64,000 bases of DNA from Dehalococcoidia bacterium (GTDB lineage: Bacteria > Chloroflexota > Dehalococcoidia > Lucifugimonadales > Lucifugimonadaceae). The translations under genes were made by a program, and so were the position numbers. Under the pieces are notes generated by a model that worked only from the letters and a program-made list of their open reading frames with translations, was not told the origin of the DNA and ran no database searches. The stretch is taken from assembly GCA_022824185.1 (NCBI GenBank), contig JAJEAU010000007.1:1-64000 (forward strand). The letters are read 5' to 3'. This document shows positions 1 to 7,473 of this stretch, piece by piece (within the stretch, counting starts at the first letter, position 1; the number at the start of each line of letters is the position of its first letter).

Positions 1-490
1 TTCCGGTCCCTTGCACCTACTCGCCGGCCACGGTGCATCTCTCCCCCTACCCGGTCATTAGCCAGCACCTTCGAAAAGGGCCTTGTCGGGCATAAGCAGA
101 TCCGCTCCGCTCTCCTCGGACGCAGGGGCGATCAGGCGCTCCTCGCACCAACACCTTTTACGCGATGGCGGAAGTTTCCCGAACGTCTTACGAACGAGGG
201 GCTGCTTTCGGAACTGGCTGCCGGTCCCGACCGTTCGGATTTAACCGTCGGCCGCGTCTGTGAACCAGTCCCGGGCACGCTTCATATGTCGGATCCCTCC
301 ACACCTTTTCAGGCGAGGTATCTCAGCAAGGCCTTTCAGCTCGCTCGTCAGGAGCTGCGGGGTGACGCCAAGGAAGCTGGTCCTCCTCCCGCGGTGCGGG
401 TTTCTTCCAGTTTCCAACACGATCCCGATGGCCTCGAGGGCTGGGGTTGCCGCGACCGTCGCCACGACGCATGTCATATCTCGATCTGAC
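1..490 (-). other. structured-looking gene-free region, possible ncRNA or mobile-element RNA
   Basis: No convincing protein gene covers the first 724 bases. Bases 1-490 are pyrimidine-rich on plus, so purine-rich on minus, and hold many short G/C-rich inverted repeats (for example GGTGC/GCACC around 20-75). This is typical of a structured RNA transcribed leftward. An open plus frame runs from base 1 to 489 and a 78-codon minus frame lies at 241-477, but neither resembles a protein I know. Composition changes sharply at about 490: bases 491-724 are T/G-rich and probably hold the promoter of the next gene. A catalytic intron or a transposon-associated guide RNA, with its protein partner outside the window, is a guess I cannot verify. 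Confidence 0.25.
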
Positions 491-724
491 TGATTCCCAG
501 TGTAGCAGAACGGTTGTGGTGGTTGTCAAGTTGTTGTCTGAACTGGGATTTGGTGGATTTTTAGGAATTTTGGGATTTGTTGCCGTTGTGATCGGGATTC
601 GCGCTGGATTTGCGCAACGGTTGGTGTTGGGACGCTTTGGGTCGGGTTTGGTTGTTGGCTGTTTTTGGTGTTGACTGGGGGTTTGTCGTGAGGCGATGGG
701 GTTTGGGGTCTTACACTGGAGTTT

Positions 725-1963
725 ATGAGTACGGCTCGAGTGCAAGCGGGTGTCTGCAACGTTCCTAATCGGACGATTTTTGAGGGCGACAATCTTGATG
801 TGATGCGGGGGATGAATGATGGGTGTGTGGATTTGATCTATCTGGATCCGCCTTTCAACTCGAACCGGGACTATGCGGCGCCTATTGGGAGCGAGGCGGC
901 GGGGGCGGCGTTCAAGGACACTTGGGATTTGACGGATGTGGATGAGGCCTGGCACAACGAGATTGCGGAGACCAATTTGCCGCTCTACAAGGTGATCGAC
1001 GCTAGTCAGTACAGCCATGGAAGCGGGATGAAGTCGTACCTCATCATGATGGCTGTTCGTCTGATTGAGATGAAGCGCATCCTCAAACCTAATGGGGGTG
1101 TTTACCTTCACTGTGACCCGACGGCAAACCATTACCTCAAAACTCTGATGGACACCATATTCGGTAGAGAAATGTTCCGTAACGAGGTGATCTGGTCTTA
1201 TCGTCGATGGCCATCAAAAGGCAATCAGTACCAGACCATGCACGATGTCATTTTGTTTTACGCAGGACCTGGTAACGTGTTCAACGTCGAATTCGAACAT
1301 CCGAGTGAAAGTTATATGCGGAGATTCAAAGGAAAAACGCAAGTTCTAGATCCGGTTAGTCGGACTCGAAAACTGGTCGTGGATAAACCGACCAAAGGGC
1401 TCCCATTACGAGATGTCTGGGAAATGTCGATCCTTGCGGGTTCTTCGAAGGAACGGACAGGATACCCAACGCAGAAACCCTTGAAACTCCTCGACAGGAT
1501 CATCGCTACGTCAACCAACGAAGGTGACGTAGTGCTAGATCCCTTTTGCGGTTGCGCTACCACCTGTATCTCGGCGGAGAGACTCAATCGCCGATGGATT
1601 GGTATCGATCTTTCGCCACTTGCCGTGAAGCTTGTTGAACAGCGGGCGCGGAACGAGCTTGGGTTGATGGGCGGGGTTCAGGCTATCGCTCGGTCGGATA
1701 TTCCTAAGCGGACGGACCGTGAGCCGGCGCCGCCGTTGAGCGAATCAAAGGTTGTGCTTTATGGGACGCAAGCCGGTCACTGCAACGGTTGCGGTACTCA
1801 CTTCATGCAGCAGCATCTGACGGTGGACCACGTTATTGCGCGGTCGAAGGGTGGGACTGATCATCTTGAGAATCTGCAGTTGCTTTGTGCGCATTGCAAC
1901 TCGTTGAAGGGGGATCGTCCGATGGAGTATCTTAGGGCGCGGTTGGTTAGGGAGTACCAATAA
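725..1963 (+). CDS. DNA N4/N6-methyltransferase fused to a C-terminal HNH nuclease domain
   Basis: A 412-residue protein. Residues about 15-310 form an N6-adenine/N4-cytosine DNA methyltransferase of the beta-type motif order: catalytic DPPF at 41-44 comes first, and the SAM-binding DPFCGCATT segment comes later at about 272. Residues about 352-395 form an HNH/McrA-like zinc-bound nuclease: paired CxxC motifs (CNGC, CAHC) flank the VDHVIARSKGG core. One chain could therefore modify and cut DNA, or the HNH part could aid target binding. The ATG at 725 places the methyltransferase core at the usual distance from the N-terminus. The next gene follows directly and looks like a nuclease, so a restriction-modification or defence role is inferred. 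Recognition sequence cannot be read from the sequence. Confidence 0.85.
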   Translation: MSTARVQAGVCNVPNRTIFEGDNLDVMRGMNDGCVDLIYLDPPFNSNRDYAAPIGSEAAGAAFKDTWDLTDVDEAWHNEIAETNLPLYKVIDASQYSHGSGMKSYLIMMAVRLIEMKRILKPNGGVYLHCDPTANHYLKTLMDTIFGREMFRNEVIWSYRRWPSKGNQYQTMHDVILFYAGPGNVFNVEFEHPSESYMRRFKGKTQVLDPVSRTRKLVVDKPTKGLPLRDVWEMSILAGSSKERTGYPTQKPLKLLDRIIATSTNEGDVVLDPFCGCATTCISAERLNRRWIGIDLSPLAVKLVEQRARNELGLMGGVQAIARSDIPKRTDREPAPPLSESKVVLYGTQAGHCNGCGTHFMQQHLTVDHVIARSKGGTDHLENLQLLCAHCNSLKGDRPMEYLRARLVREYQ

Positions 1964-2079
1964 CAAACCATCTCTTCGATGAAAAAGAACGCGACCCCGC
2001 GTGGCCTGGGGTTCAGAATGAAACGCACTATTCGTTCTACGATCGATCGGGACATCCGGATTCTCAACGAGTTCGCAAC

Positions 2080-3126
2080 ATGCTTGAACGATGGGCGAGT
2101 AGATTTCCCGACGCCAAGCGCAAAGACATCATTTCGCGAATACGAAGCAAGGATATGGACTCGTTCGATCAAGCATTCTTTGAAATGTTCGTACATGAGT
2201 TTCTCTTGGGAACTGGCGCAACCGTAATCCATGAACCCGAAATCGGAGGGAAGAATCCAGACTTTGCTATCTCACACGCTGGTTTTGATTATGTTGTGGA
2301 AGCCACGAGTTTGGGGATTGAAGATCTGAAAGAAGACAGAAATGAGTTACAAGCACTCGATTGGTTGAACGCTATTGACGCACCTTGGTTCGCGGTGCAT
2401 GTAGAGACATATGGCGTGCTTGATCGCACGATCCCCAAAAGGGAGCTACTTCGGCCGTTCGAGAAACTCGTAGAAGATGCAGATTACGAATACTTGCGCG
2501 GATTGGCGTTGTCTAACGATAAACGCAAACTAGAAAAAGCTCCTTCAACAAACGTGACCCATGGCGACTGGAAGATTACGGGAACATTGATGACAACCGA
2601 GAGAGCGAGGAAAGAGGGTGAAGGTTTCATTGGTTTAGGACCAACGAAATCTACGTCTCCTGACCATATTGGCATCATTCGCAAGGCACTGAAACGTAAG
2701 GCAAGGCAATGCGCAGGCACAGGCCGAGCCATCATCGCCATCGAACTTGATGACTTTCTACAATTTGGCAAATCGGGCGCACTGTTTGGCACGGAGATTG
2801 TAAATCTGCACTTCAACCGAGAAACGGGGAAGAGTATTGGAACGTCCTGGGATCGACTCAATGACGGGTTTTGGGTAGACAAGGATGGTCCGCAATATGA
2901 ACATGTGATTGGGATCATGTTCTTTCATACCGTCCGTCCTTGGAAAGTCAAAAATGCCGAGGCGCTTTTCGTCCCGAATCCATGCGCTACGTCGCCGCTA
3001 CCGGGGTGGTCTCAAGAGATTGACCATGTCGACTTCAGCAACGGCAAATGGGAACAAGTATCAGGCAAACCTATCGCCGAGTTTATGAAGGATTATGAAG
3101 ACGTTCAGTGGCCGGGTGCCTATTGA
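2080..3126 (+). CDS. PD-(D/E)XK nuclease-like protein, N-terminus unresolved
   Basis: From the first in-frame ATG the protein has 348 residues. P60-D61 followed by V-V-E74-A-T resembles a PD-(D/E)XK nuclease core with the lysine replaced, as in several restriction-like families. The FFEMFVHEFLL helix at about 33-43 precedes it. The same frame stays open upstream to base 1951. It encodes a protein-like segment (about residues -37 to -1, including HYSFYDRSGHP) that resembles the N-terminus of this hypothetical family as I remember it. No ATG, GTG or TTG exists in that extension, so either initiation is non-canonical or the 5' end is damaged. It lies immediately after the methyltransferase stop at 1961-1963, so coupled translation is likely. 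Role as restriction partner is inference. Confidence 0.65.
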   Translation: MLERWASRFPDAKRKDIISRIRSKDMDSFDQAFFEMFVHEFLLGTGATVIHEPEIGGKNPDFAISHAGFDYVVEATSLGIEDLKEDRNELQALDWLNAIDAPWFAVHVETYGVLDRTIPKRELLRPFEKLVEDADYEYLRGLALSNDKRKLEKAPSTNVTHGDWKITGTLMTTERARKEGEGFIGLGPTKSTSPDHIGIIRKALKRKARQCAGTGRAIIAIELDDFLQFGKSGALFGTEIVNLHFNRETGKSIGTSWDRLNDGFWVDKDGPQYEHVIGIMFFHTVRPWKVKNAEALFVPNPCATSPLPGWSQEIDHVDFSNGKWEQVSGKPIAEFMKDYEDVQWPGAY

Positions 3127-3158
3127 CCAGCTGAGCGTACAGTACAGGGTTGGATTGG

Positions 3159-3383
3159 ATGTCAATCACCACGTCCAACGCCGTCACTTGCGCAGAGTCA
3201 GGGCGGATCAACGGGGCCGTGTTTAGTCAGCAGAGTTCGTCATTCTCCGATGGATTCGAATGGATGACTCACGATCTGCGCGACGGTGATTTGGATTACA
3301 ACCCGTCGGACAATGTTGAGGAACTGATCGCGGAGGGAGAGAGCATCGTCGCCGACCTCAAACGATTATGCGGACTACGATGA
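3159..3383 (+). CDS. small acidic hypothetical protein
   Basis: A possible 74-codon gene 32 bases after the nuclease-like gene and on the same strand. The C-terminal half is rich in Asp and Glu and ends in a plausible amphipathic helix (VEELIAEGESIVADLKRL). The first half is low-complexity Ser/Thr and not obviously protein-like. A TTG nine bases upstream is an alternative start, and no strong ribosome site is visible for either. I recognise no family. It could be a third member of the restriction-like cluster or a chance frame. Confidence 0.3.
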   Translation: MSITTSNAVTCAESGRINGAVFSQQSSSFSDGFEWMTHDLRDGDLDYNPSDNVEELIAEGESIVADLKRLCGLR

Positions 3384-3385
3384 TG

Positions 3386-3545
3386 CTGGAGCTTGGACTG
3401 TTGCTATGTAACCGTTGTATTGGGTTGTTTGGTTTAGGATGATTTGGGGTGCTCCGCCGGCGTCGGCTACGTCGGGGATATTGGGTTTAGGGGGTTCAGT
3501 TGGTCTTGGGTGGCGGTGATGGTTGGGGTTGTTGATAGTTTGGAT
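3386..3545 (-). pseudogene. decayed duplicate of the valS 3' end
   Basis: About 160 bases closely resemble the last 150 bases of valS (3745-3895) in the same orientation. Read on minus, both encode the peptide PDVADAGGAPQI and then YNGYIATV or DNGYIATV close to the end. The copy has small indels and no upstream aminoacyl-tRNA synthetase sequence. It therefore looks like a relic of a duplicated or recombined valS tail. It can be read within a 100-codon open frame (3375-3677) whose N-terminal part resembles nothing, so a functional protein is unlikely. Confidence 0.7.
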
Positions 3546-3705
3546 GGATACCGCGAATTGATGTATCTTAACGGGTGAGACGCCGAGCGAAAGATCTCGA
3601 ATCTCAATCGGTCGGAGGGTGGCATTGCATCCGTCCTTCTTTGGCCCCGTAAAGGTGTCGCCTGGATGCGTTGCCAATTACGTTTGTCAGACGACCTCCG
3701 ACCAT

Positions 3706-3737
3706 CCTTGGATTCCTGCTTTCGCAGGAATGACGAT
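3706..3737. repeat. dispersed palindromic repeat, copy 1
   Basis: A perfect 8-base inverted repeat (ATTCCTGC/GCAGGAAT) around TTTC is followed by TGACG. This is the common intergenic palindrome type of the form GGATTCCxGC..GCxGGAATGACG found in many bacterial genomes. It lies between the decayed valS tail copy and the valS stop codon. A second copy with the same layout lies at 6754-6785. Confidence 0.7.
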
Positions 3738-3740
3738 GGT

Positions 3741-6533
3741 TTATTGCTTTGGCGCCTCTACGGTGGCGATGTAGCCGTTGTCGGAGTTGGTTGGGTTTTG
3801 GGTGATTTGGGGTGCTCCGCCGGCGTCTGCTACGTCGGGGGCTACTAGTTGTAGTTGCTGAAGTTGGTCTTGGGTGGCGGTGATTGTTAGGGTTGCTAGG
3901 GGTTTTCCTAGTCCGATGCTGGCTTCGTGTTTTGCTTTTCTGACGGCTGCTATGGCTCGGCAGGCGGTTTGGAAGGAGGATTCGGATTGTGGGGGTGGGA
4001 CTGGGGTTAGTTGGTAGTGGGTGGGCATCCCGTCGCCACCCGGTTCACCCTCACCCTGGCCCTCTCCCGTCAAGGGAGAGGGAACAATGGTGGTAGGCCA
4101 GGGGGATTGGTGGATTGAGGGGTGGCCGGTTTCTTTGGCGAAGGTCCAGGACCAGACTTCTTCGGTGATTGTTGGGACGAAGGGGGCGAATAGGCGGAGG
4201 AGGGTGTTTAGGGCCAGGCGTAGGGTTGCTACTGCTGAGGCTCTGCCCTCGGGGTCGGTTTCGGATCGGGCTCGGCGTTTTACTAGTTCGATGTAGTTGT
4301 CGGTGAAGGAGTCCCAGAAGAATGTCTCGGTGATCTGGAGGGCTAGGGCGAACTCGAAGCGTTCGAAGGCGTCGGTGGCTCGGCGGACGGTGTCGTGGAG
4401 GTCGTTGACGAATGCTCGGTCGAGTTCGGTGTTGATTTCGCCGTGTTCGGCTTCTTGCATGAGGACGAATTTGCCGGCGTTGTAGAGCTTGGTGACGAGT
4501 TTGGAGCCGATGGTGAAGACGTTGTCGTCAAAGGCCATGTCCATGCCGGGGCGTCCGTTGGCGGCCCAGTATCGGACGGCGTCGGCGCCGTATTGGTTGA
4601 CGAGAGGCATGGGGGTGACGGGTGCGCCTCGGGATTTGGACATCTTCTTGCGGTCGGGGTCGACGATGAAGCCGGAGATCATGGCTTTGTGCCACGGGAT
4701 GTCGTCGTTGTGGAGTGCGGATTTGACGATGGTGTAGAAGGCCCATGTGCGGATGATGTCGTGGGCTTGGGGTCGCAGGTCGGCCGGGTAGAGGGTGGAC
4801 ATGCGGTCGTTGGGTTCGCCCCACCGGGCTAGGATCTGCGGGGTCAGCGAGGAGGTGAACCAGGTGTCGAAGACGTCTTGCTCGCCGATGAAGCCGTTTG
4901 GTTCGCCGCGTTGGGTTTCGTCGTAGCCGGGTGCGGGGGTGAGCATTGGGTCGACGGGGAGCATGTCGTCGGTTGCGACGATGTAGTTGTCGTATTGGGG
5001 GTTGCCTTCTTGGTCCAGCGGGTACCAGACGGGTATTGCGACGCCGAAGAATCGTTGTCGGGAGATTGCCCAGTCGTGACCTAGTCCGTCGGTCCAGTCG
5101 GCGTAGCGCTTGCCCATGAAACCCGGGAACCACTCGACTCTTGCGCCGATTTCTTGGAGGTAGGGCTTTTTGTCCATTAGGCGGACGAACCACTGTCGGG
5201 ATGGGATGTATTCGATGGGTGTGCTGCCCTTTTCGTAGTACCGGACGACGTGTTCGATGGGGCGTGGGGGCGATTGGAGCGGGTTGCGTGTCTCGACTTC
5301 GTCCTCCGTTCCTTGCATCGTTTTTGCGGCGGTGCCGGGGCAGTCCATGAATTCGACGATTTTGTCGCGGACTTTTTCGAGGGGCATTCCGAGGAGTTGG
5401 TCGTAGAAGAATTGGGCGCGGTTAGGGTCCAGGGATCCCCAGCCGGGTTCGTCGGAGCCGTATGGGACGAAGGTGCGTGGTGCTGCTTCGCCGTTGCGAG
5501 CGACCATTGGTCGGAGTTCGAGGTTGTGGGTGCGCCACCATTCGACGTCGGCGTCGTCTCCGAATGTGCAGAGCATAAGGATGCCAGTGCCCTTTTCGGG
5601 GTCGGCCTTTTCGCTCGGGAAGATCGGGACTTTGGCGAAGAAGCCGGGGGTGATGGCGTGCTTGCCGAAGAGGGGCTTGAAGCGTTCGTCGTCGGGATGT
5701 GCGGTGACGGCGACGCATGCGGGGATCATCTCGGGGCGAGTGGTCGAGATGACGAAGGATTCGGGTACGCCCTTCTCTCCTTCGATGAGGGATTCGTAGA
5801 CGCCGAACTCGATGTCGTGGTATGCGCCGGGGGTTGGTCGGTCTTCGACTTCGGCTTGTGCGACGGCGGTCTGGAAGTCGACGTCCCACATTGTGGGAAG
5901 TTCGGCGGTGTAGACGTGACCGCGTTCGTCGAGATCGAGGAAGGAGCGCTGGGCGATGCCTCGGCAGCGGTCGTCGATGGTGGCGTATTCCTCGTCCCAG
6001 TCGATGGAGAATCCGAGACGGTTGAAGAGCTCTTTGTAGGTCTTTTCGTCTTCGGCGGTGACTTGGTGGCAGAGTTCGATGAAGTTGGCGCGGGAGACGA
6101 CTAGCTGCTCATCGTCGGGAAGGTTGAGTTCTTTGCGACGCTTGCGGACGTTGAGATCGGGATCGTATGGGACATCAGGTTCGGCTCGGACGCCGAAGTA
6201 GTTTTGGACGCGGCGCTCGGTGGGTAGGCCGTTGTCGTCCCATCCCATGGGGTAGACGACGTTCCATCCGGTCATGCGTCGGTATCGGGCGATTACGTCT
6301 TGGTGGGTATATGAGAAGACGTGGCCGGGATGGAGGGATCCGCTGGCGGTTGGTGGCGGCGAGTCGATTACGAAGCTGGCTTCGCGAGGGGCGGTTTTGT
6401 CGTGTTTGGAGATTTCGAGGGCGTCCCACTGGGTGCGCCAGTAGGCTTCGCGCTCTTTGACGTCGAAGCGGCGTGGGAGGTCTCTCGGGTTTATGGAGAT
6501 GACTTTGTTGTTGTCGGTGGTTTGGGTTGTCAC
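3741..6533 (-). CDS. valS: valine--tRNA ligase
   Basis: A 930-residue class I aminoacyl-tRNA synthetase that charges tRNA-Val in the cytoplasm. Seen: the signature HPGH (a variant of HIGH) at about residue 65 in the segment PPPTASGSLHPGH, the WDDNGLPTERRVQNYFG stretch typical of actinobacterial/archaeal-type ValRS, an editing domain with STTRPEM, and KMSKS in DRKKMSKSRG. The usual C-terminal coiled-coil arm is absent, as in that subtype. Residues about 808-845 contain an in-frame insertion derived from a palindromic repeat (see 4044-4082). The start is a GTG at 6531-6533, which places the catalytic fold correctly. Expression is controlled by the T-box leader upstream. Confidence 0.96.
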   Translation of the reverse strand: MTTQTTDNNKVISINPRDLPRRFDVKEREAYWRTQWDALEISKHDKTAPREASFVIDSPPPTASGSLHPGHVFSYTHQDVIARYRRMTGWNVVYPMGWDDNGLPTERRVQNYFGVRAEPDVPYDPDLNVRKRRKELNLPDDEQLVVSRANFIELCHQVTAEDEKTYKELFNRLGFSIDWDEEYATIDDRCRGIAQRSFLDLDERGHVYTAELPTMWDVDFQTAVAQAEVEDRPTPGAYHDIEFGVYESLIEGEKGVPESFVISTTRPEMIPACVAVTAHPDDERFKPLFGKHAITPGFFAKVPIFPSEKADPEKGTGILMLCTFGDDADVEWWRTHNLELRPMVARNGEAAPRTFVPYGSDEPGWGSLDPNRAQFFYDQLLGMPLEKVRDKIVEFMDCPGTAAKTMQGTEDEVETRNPLQSPPRPIEHVVRYYEKGSTPIEYIPSRQWFVRLMDKKPYLQEIGARVEWFPGFMGKRYADWTDGLGHDWAISRQRFFGVAIPVWYPLDQEGNPQYDNYIVATDDMLPVDPMLTPAPGYDETQRGEPNGFIGEQDVFDTWFTSSLTPQILARWGEPNDRMSTLYPADLRPQAHDIIRTWAFYTIVKSALHNDDIPWHKAMISGFIVDPDRKKMSKSRGAPVTPMPLVNQYGADAVRYWAANGRPGMDMAFDDNVFTIGSKLVTKLYNAGKFVLMQEAEHGEINTELDRAFVNDLHDTVRRATDAFERFEFALALQITETFFWDSFTDNYIELVKRRARSETDPEGRASAVATLRLALNTLLRLFAPFVPTITEEVWSWTFAKETGHPSIHQSPWPTTIVPSPLTGEGQGEGEPGGDGMPTHYQLTPVPPPQSESSFQTACRAIAAVRKAKHEASIGLGKPLATLTITATQDQLQQLQLVAPDVADAGGAPQITQNPTNSDNGYIATVEAPKQ
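4044..4082. repeat. palindromic repeat inserted in-frame within valS
   Basis: The perfect 9-base inverted repeat CCCTCTCCC/GGGAGAGGG (4060-4068 and 4074-4082) is preceded by CACCCTCACCCTGG. This is the widespread intergenic repeat whose translation reads SPLTGEGxGEGE. Here it is translated within ValRS as PSPLTGEGQGEGEP at about residues 818-830, without disturbing the reading frame. It lies between the anticodon-binding region and the C-terminal segment, a position that tolerates insertions. Confidence 0.85.
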
Positions 6534-6611
6534 GTTATGTCCCCCTTTGTCCTTCGGACATTTCCCCCGCCGAGCAGGGACAACCTATGGAGTCGGTGTC
6601 TTGGGCGGATA

Positions 6612-6643
6612 CAAAAAAGCCCGTCCTATCAAAGGACGGGGCT
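6612..6643 (-). terminator. T-box controlled intrinsic terminator
   Basis: On minus, GCCCCGTCCTTTGATAGGACGGGC forms a strong hairpin (about 9 G/C-rich pairs) followed by TTTTTTG. It lies just downstream of the T-box sequence, and its 5' arm adjoins the antiterminator, as expected for a transcription-attenuating T-box. Confidence 0.85.
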
Positions 6644-6753
6644 TGGGTGCCTCGCGGTACCACCTTTGTTGCCGCCGAATGTTGGTTCGGCGGCCACTTG
6701 ATTGACGCTTGGTAACGGACGTTTTCCGGCTGGGCTTAGTTGCCTATCGTCTG

Positions 6754-6785
6754 TCTGGGTTCCCGCCTACGCGGGAATGACGGAG
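6754..6785. repeat. dispersed palindromic repeat, copy 2, inside the T-box leader
   Basis: TTCCCGC/GCGGGAA (6760-6766 and 6771-6777) around CTAC, followed by TGACGG. This is the same family as the copy at 3706-3737. It lies between stem I and the antiterminator domain of the valS T-box, so its hairpin must be tolerated by, or replace, the linker helices. Confidence 0.75.
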
Positions 6786-6975
6786 GGTTGGTTTCGGCGC
6801 AGCGGCTCAGGGGCGACTTCTCGGGTTGACGCTTCCGACGTTTCAGCGGTTGTCGGCTCTCTTTTGAGCGTCAGGGGTTCGGTACTGCTCCCCATCGGGG
6901 CTTTTGGGTGTTGTTGTTCTGGGGGTTGATTTTACTTTAGGCGATTTTTTCACGTTGGCTAGGCGGTCAAATCGA

Positions 6976-7473
6976 TTACGGATGGTTGCAACTACCCGTC
7001 GGATGAGCGCAAGGACCTGGTGGTCGGTTTTTCCAAGTCCACAATTCTTCGTCATTGGTAAGGTCGGACACGTACTCAACCCAATTTTGGCCTTGGCTAC
7101 TGTCGGAAGGCAACTGTATATCTGCGTGATACTCGTTGTCTGGACATTTCGGGTGGTTTCGCATCGGCGTCGATTTGATTCGGAATCCTTCTTTCATCTG
7201 GATCTTACCAACATCAAATTCAGCCCAACCTTGAAACCATCTTTTCGGGTGACACTCGCGGCAATCAGCGGAGACAGCTAAAAGGTGGAGTTCGTTGTTA
7301 CCGTCGGCTAGAGAAAGACGATCAGTGGATATTTCTCTCAGGTTGCCATTTCCGCGGACGTGATTTAACATCATTTGCCGGATTTTCGTCTTTTTTGATG
7401 CTTTAGCAACATCTGAGCTAACGATGCCATGGCCGACCTTCTCGTCGTGCCCTACTACGCAGGGAATTTGCAT
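6976..7473 (-). CDS. hypothetical protein, third gene of an unknown operon
   Basis: A 165-residue protein I do not recognise. It has no signal peptide or membrane segment. Cys and His are clustered: DCRECHPKRW in the middle, NHPKCPDNEYHAD later and a PCAHPTGSCNHP tail, which could bind metal. The ATG at 7471-7473 overlaps the TGA of the previous gene (ATGA), showing translational coupling. It ends about 70 bases before the valS T-box leader, in the same direction. The function is likely shared with its two partners. Confidence 0.6.
   Translation of the reverse strand: MQIPCVVGHDEKVGHGIVSSDVAKASKKTKIRQMMLNHVRGNGNLREISTDRLSLADGNNELHLLAVSADCRECHPKRWFQGWAEFDVGKIQMKEGFRIKSTPMRNHPKCPDNEYHADIQLPSDSSQGQNWVEYVSDLTNDEELWTWKNRPPGPCAHPTGSCNHP

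Larger units (their letters stand above)
6605..6905 (-). promoter_or_regulatory. T-box riboswitch leader of valS
   Basis: Read on minus. The T-box sequence AAGGTGGTACCGCG lies at 6653-6666 and is followed by a terminator hairpin at 6612-6643. Stem I lies at about 6800-6905: GGGGAGCAGTA (AGTA box, 6883-6895), AGAGAGCC, then GAAGTCGCCCCTGAGC. The GTC at 6815-6817 is the likely specifier codon and reads as valine, which matches the downstream gene. Uncharged tRNA-Val should stabilise the antiterminator and allow valS transcription. A dispersed palindrome (6754-6785) separates stem I from the antiterminator. Confidence 0.9.

Noticed and set aside
447-674. Hydrophobic 75-codon plus frame
   Set aside because: The hydrophobic look comes from T/G-rich DNA in the leader; no ribosome site and no conserved-looking features.
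323-1132. 269-codon minus frame rich in Pro, Arg, Thr and Asn
   Set aside because: It overlaps the methyltransferase and the structured region; its composition is that of an antisense shadow.
5250-6104. 284-codon plus-strand frame opposite valS
   Set aside because: It lies wholly within valS, has low-complexity composition rich in Val, Gly, Asp and Phe, and no independent motif.
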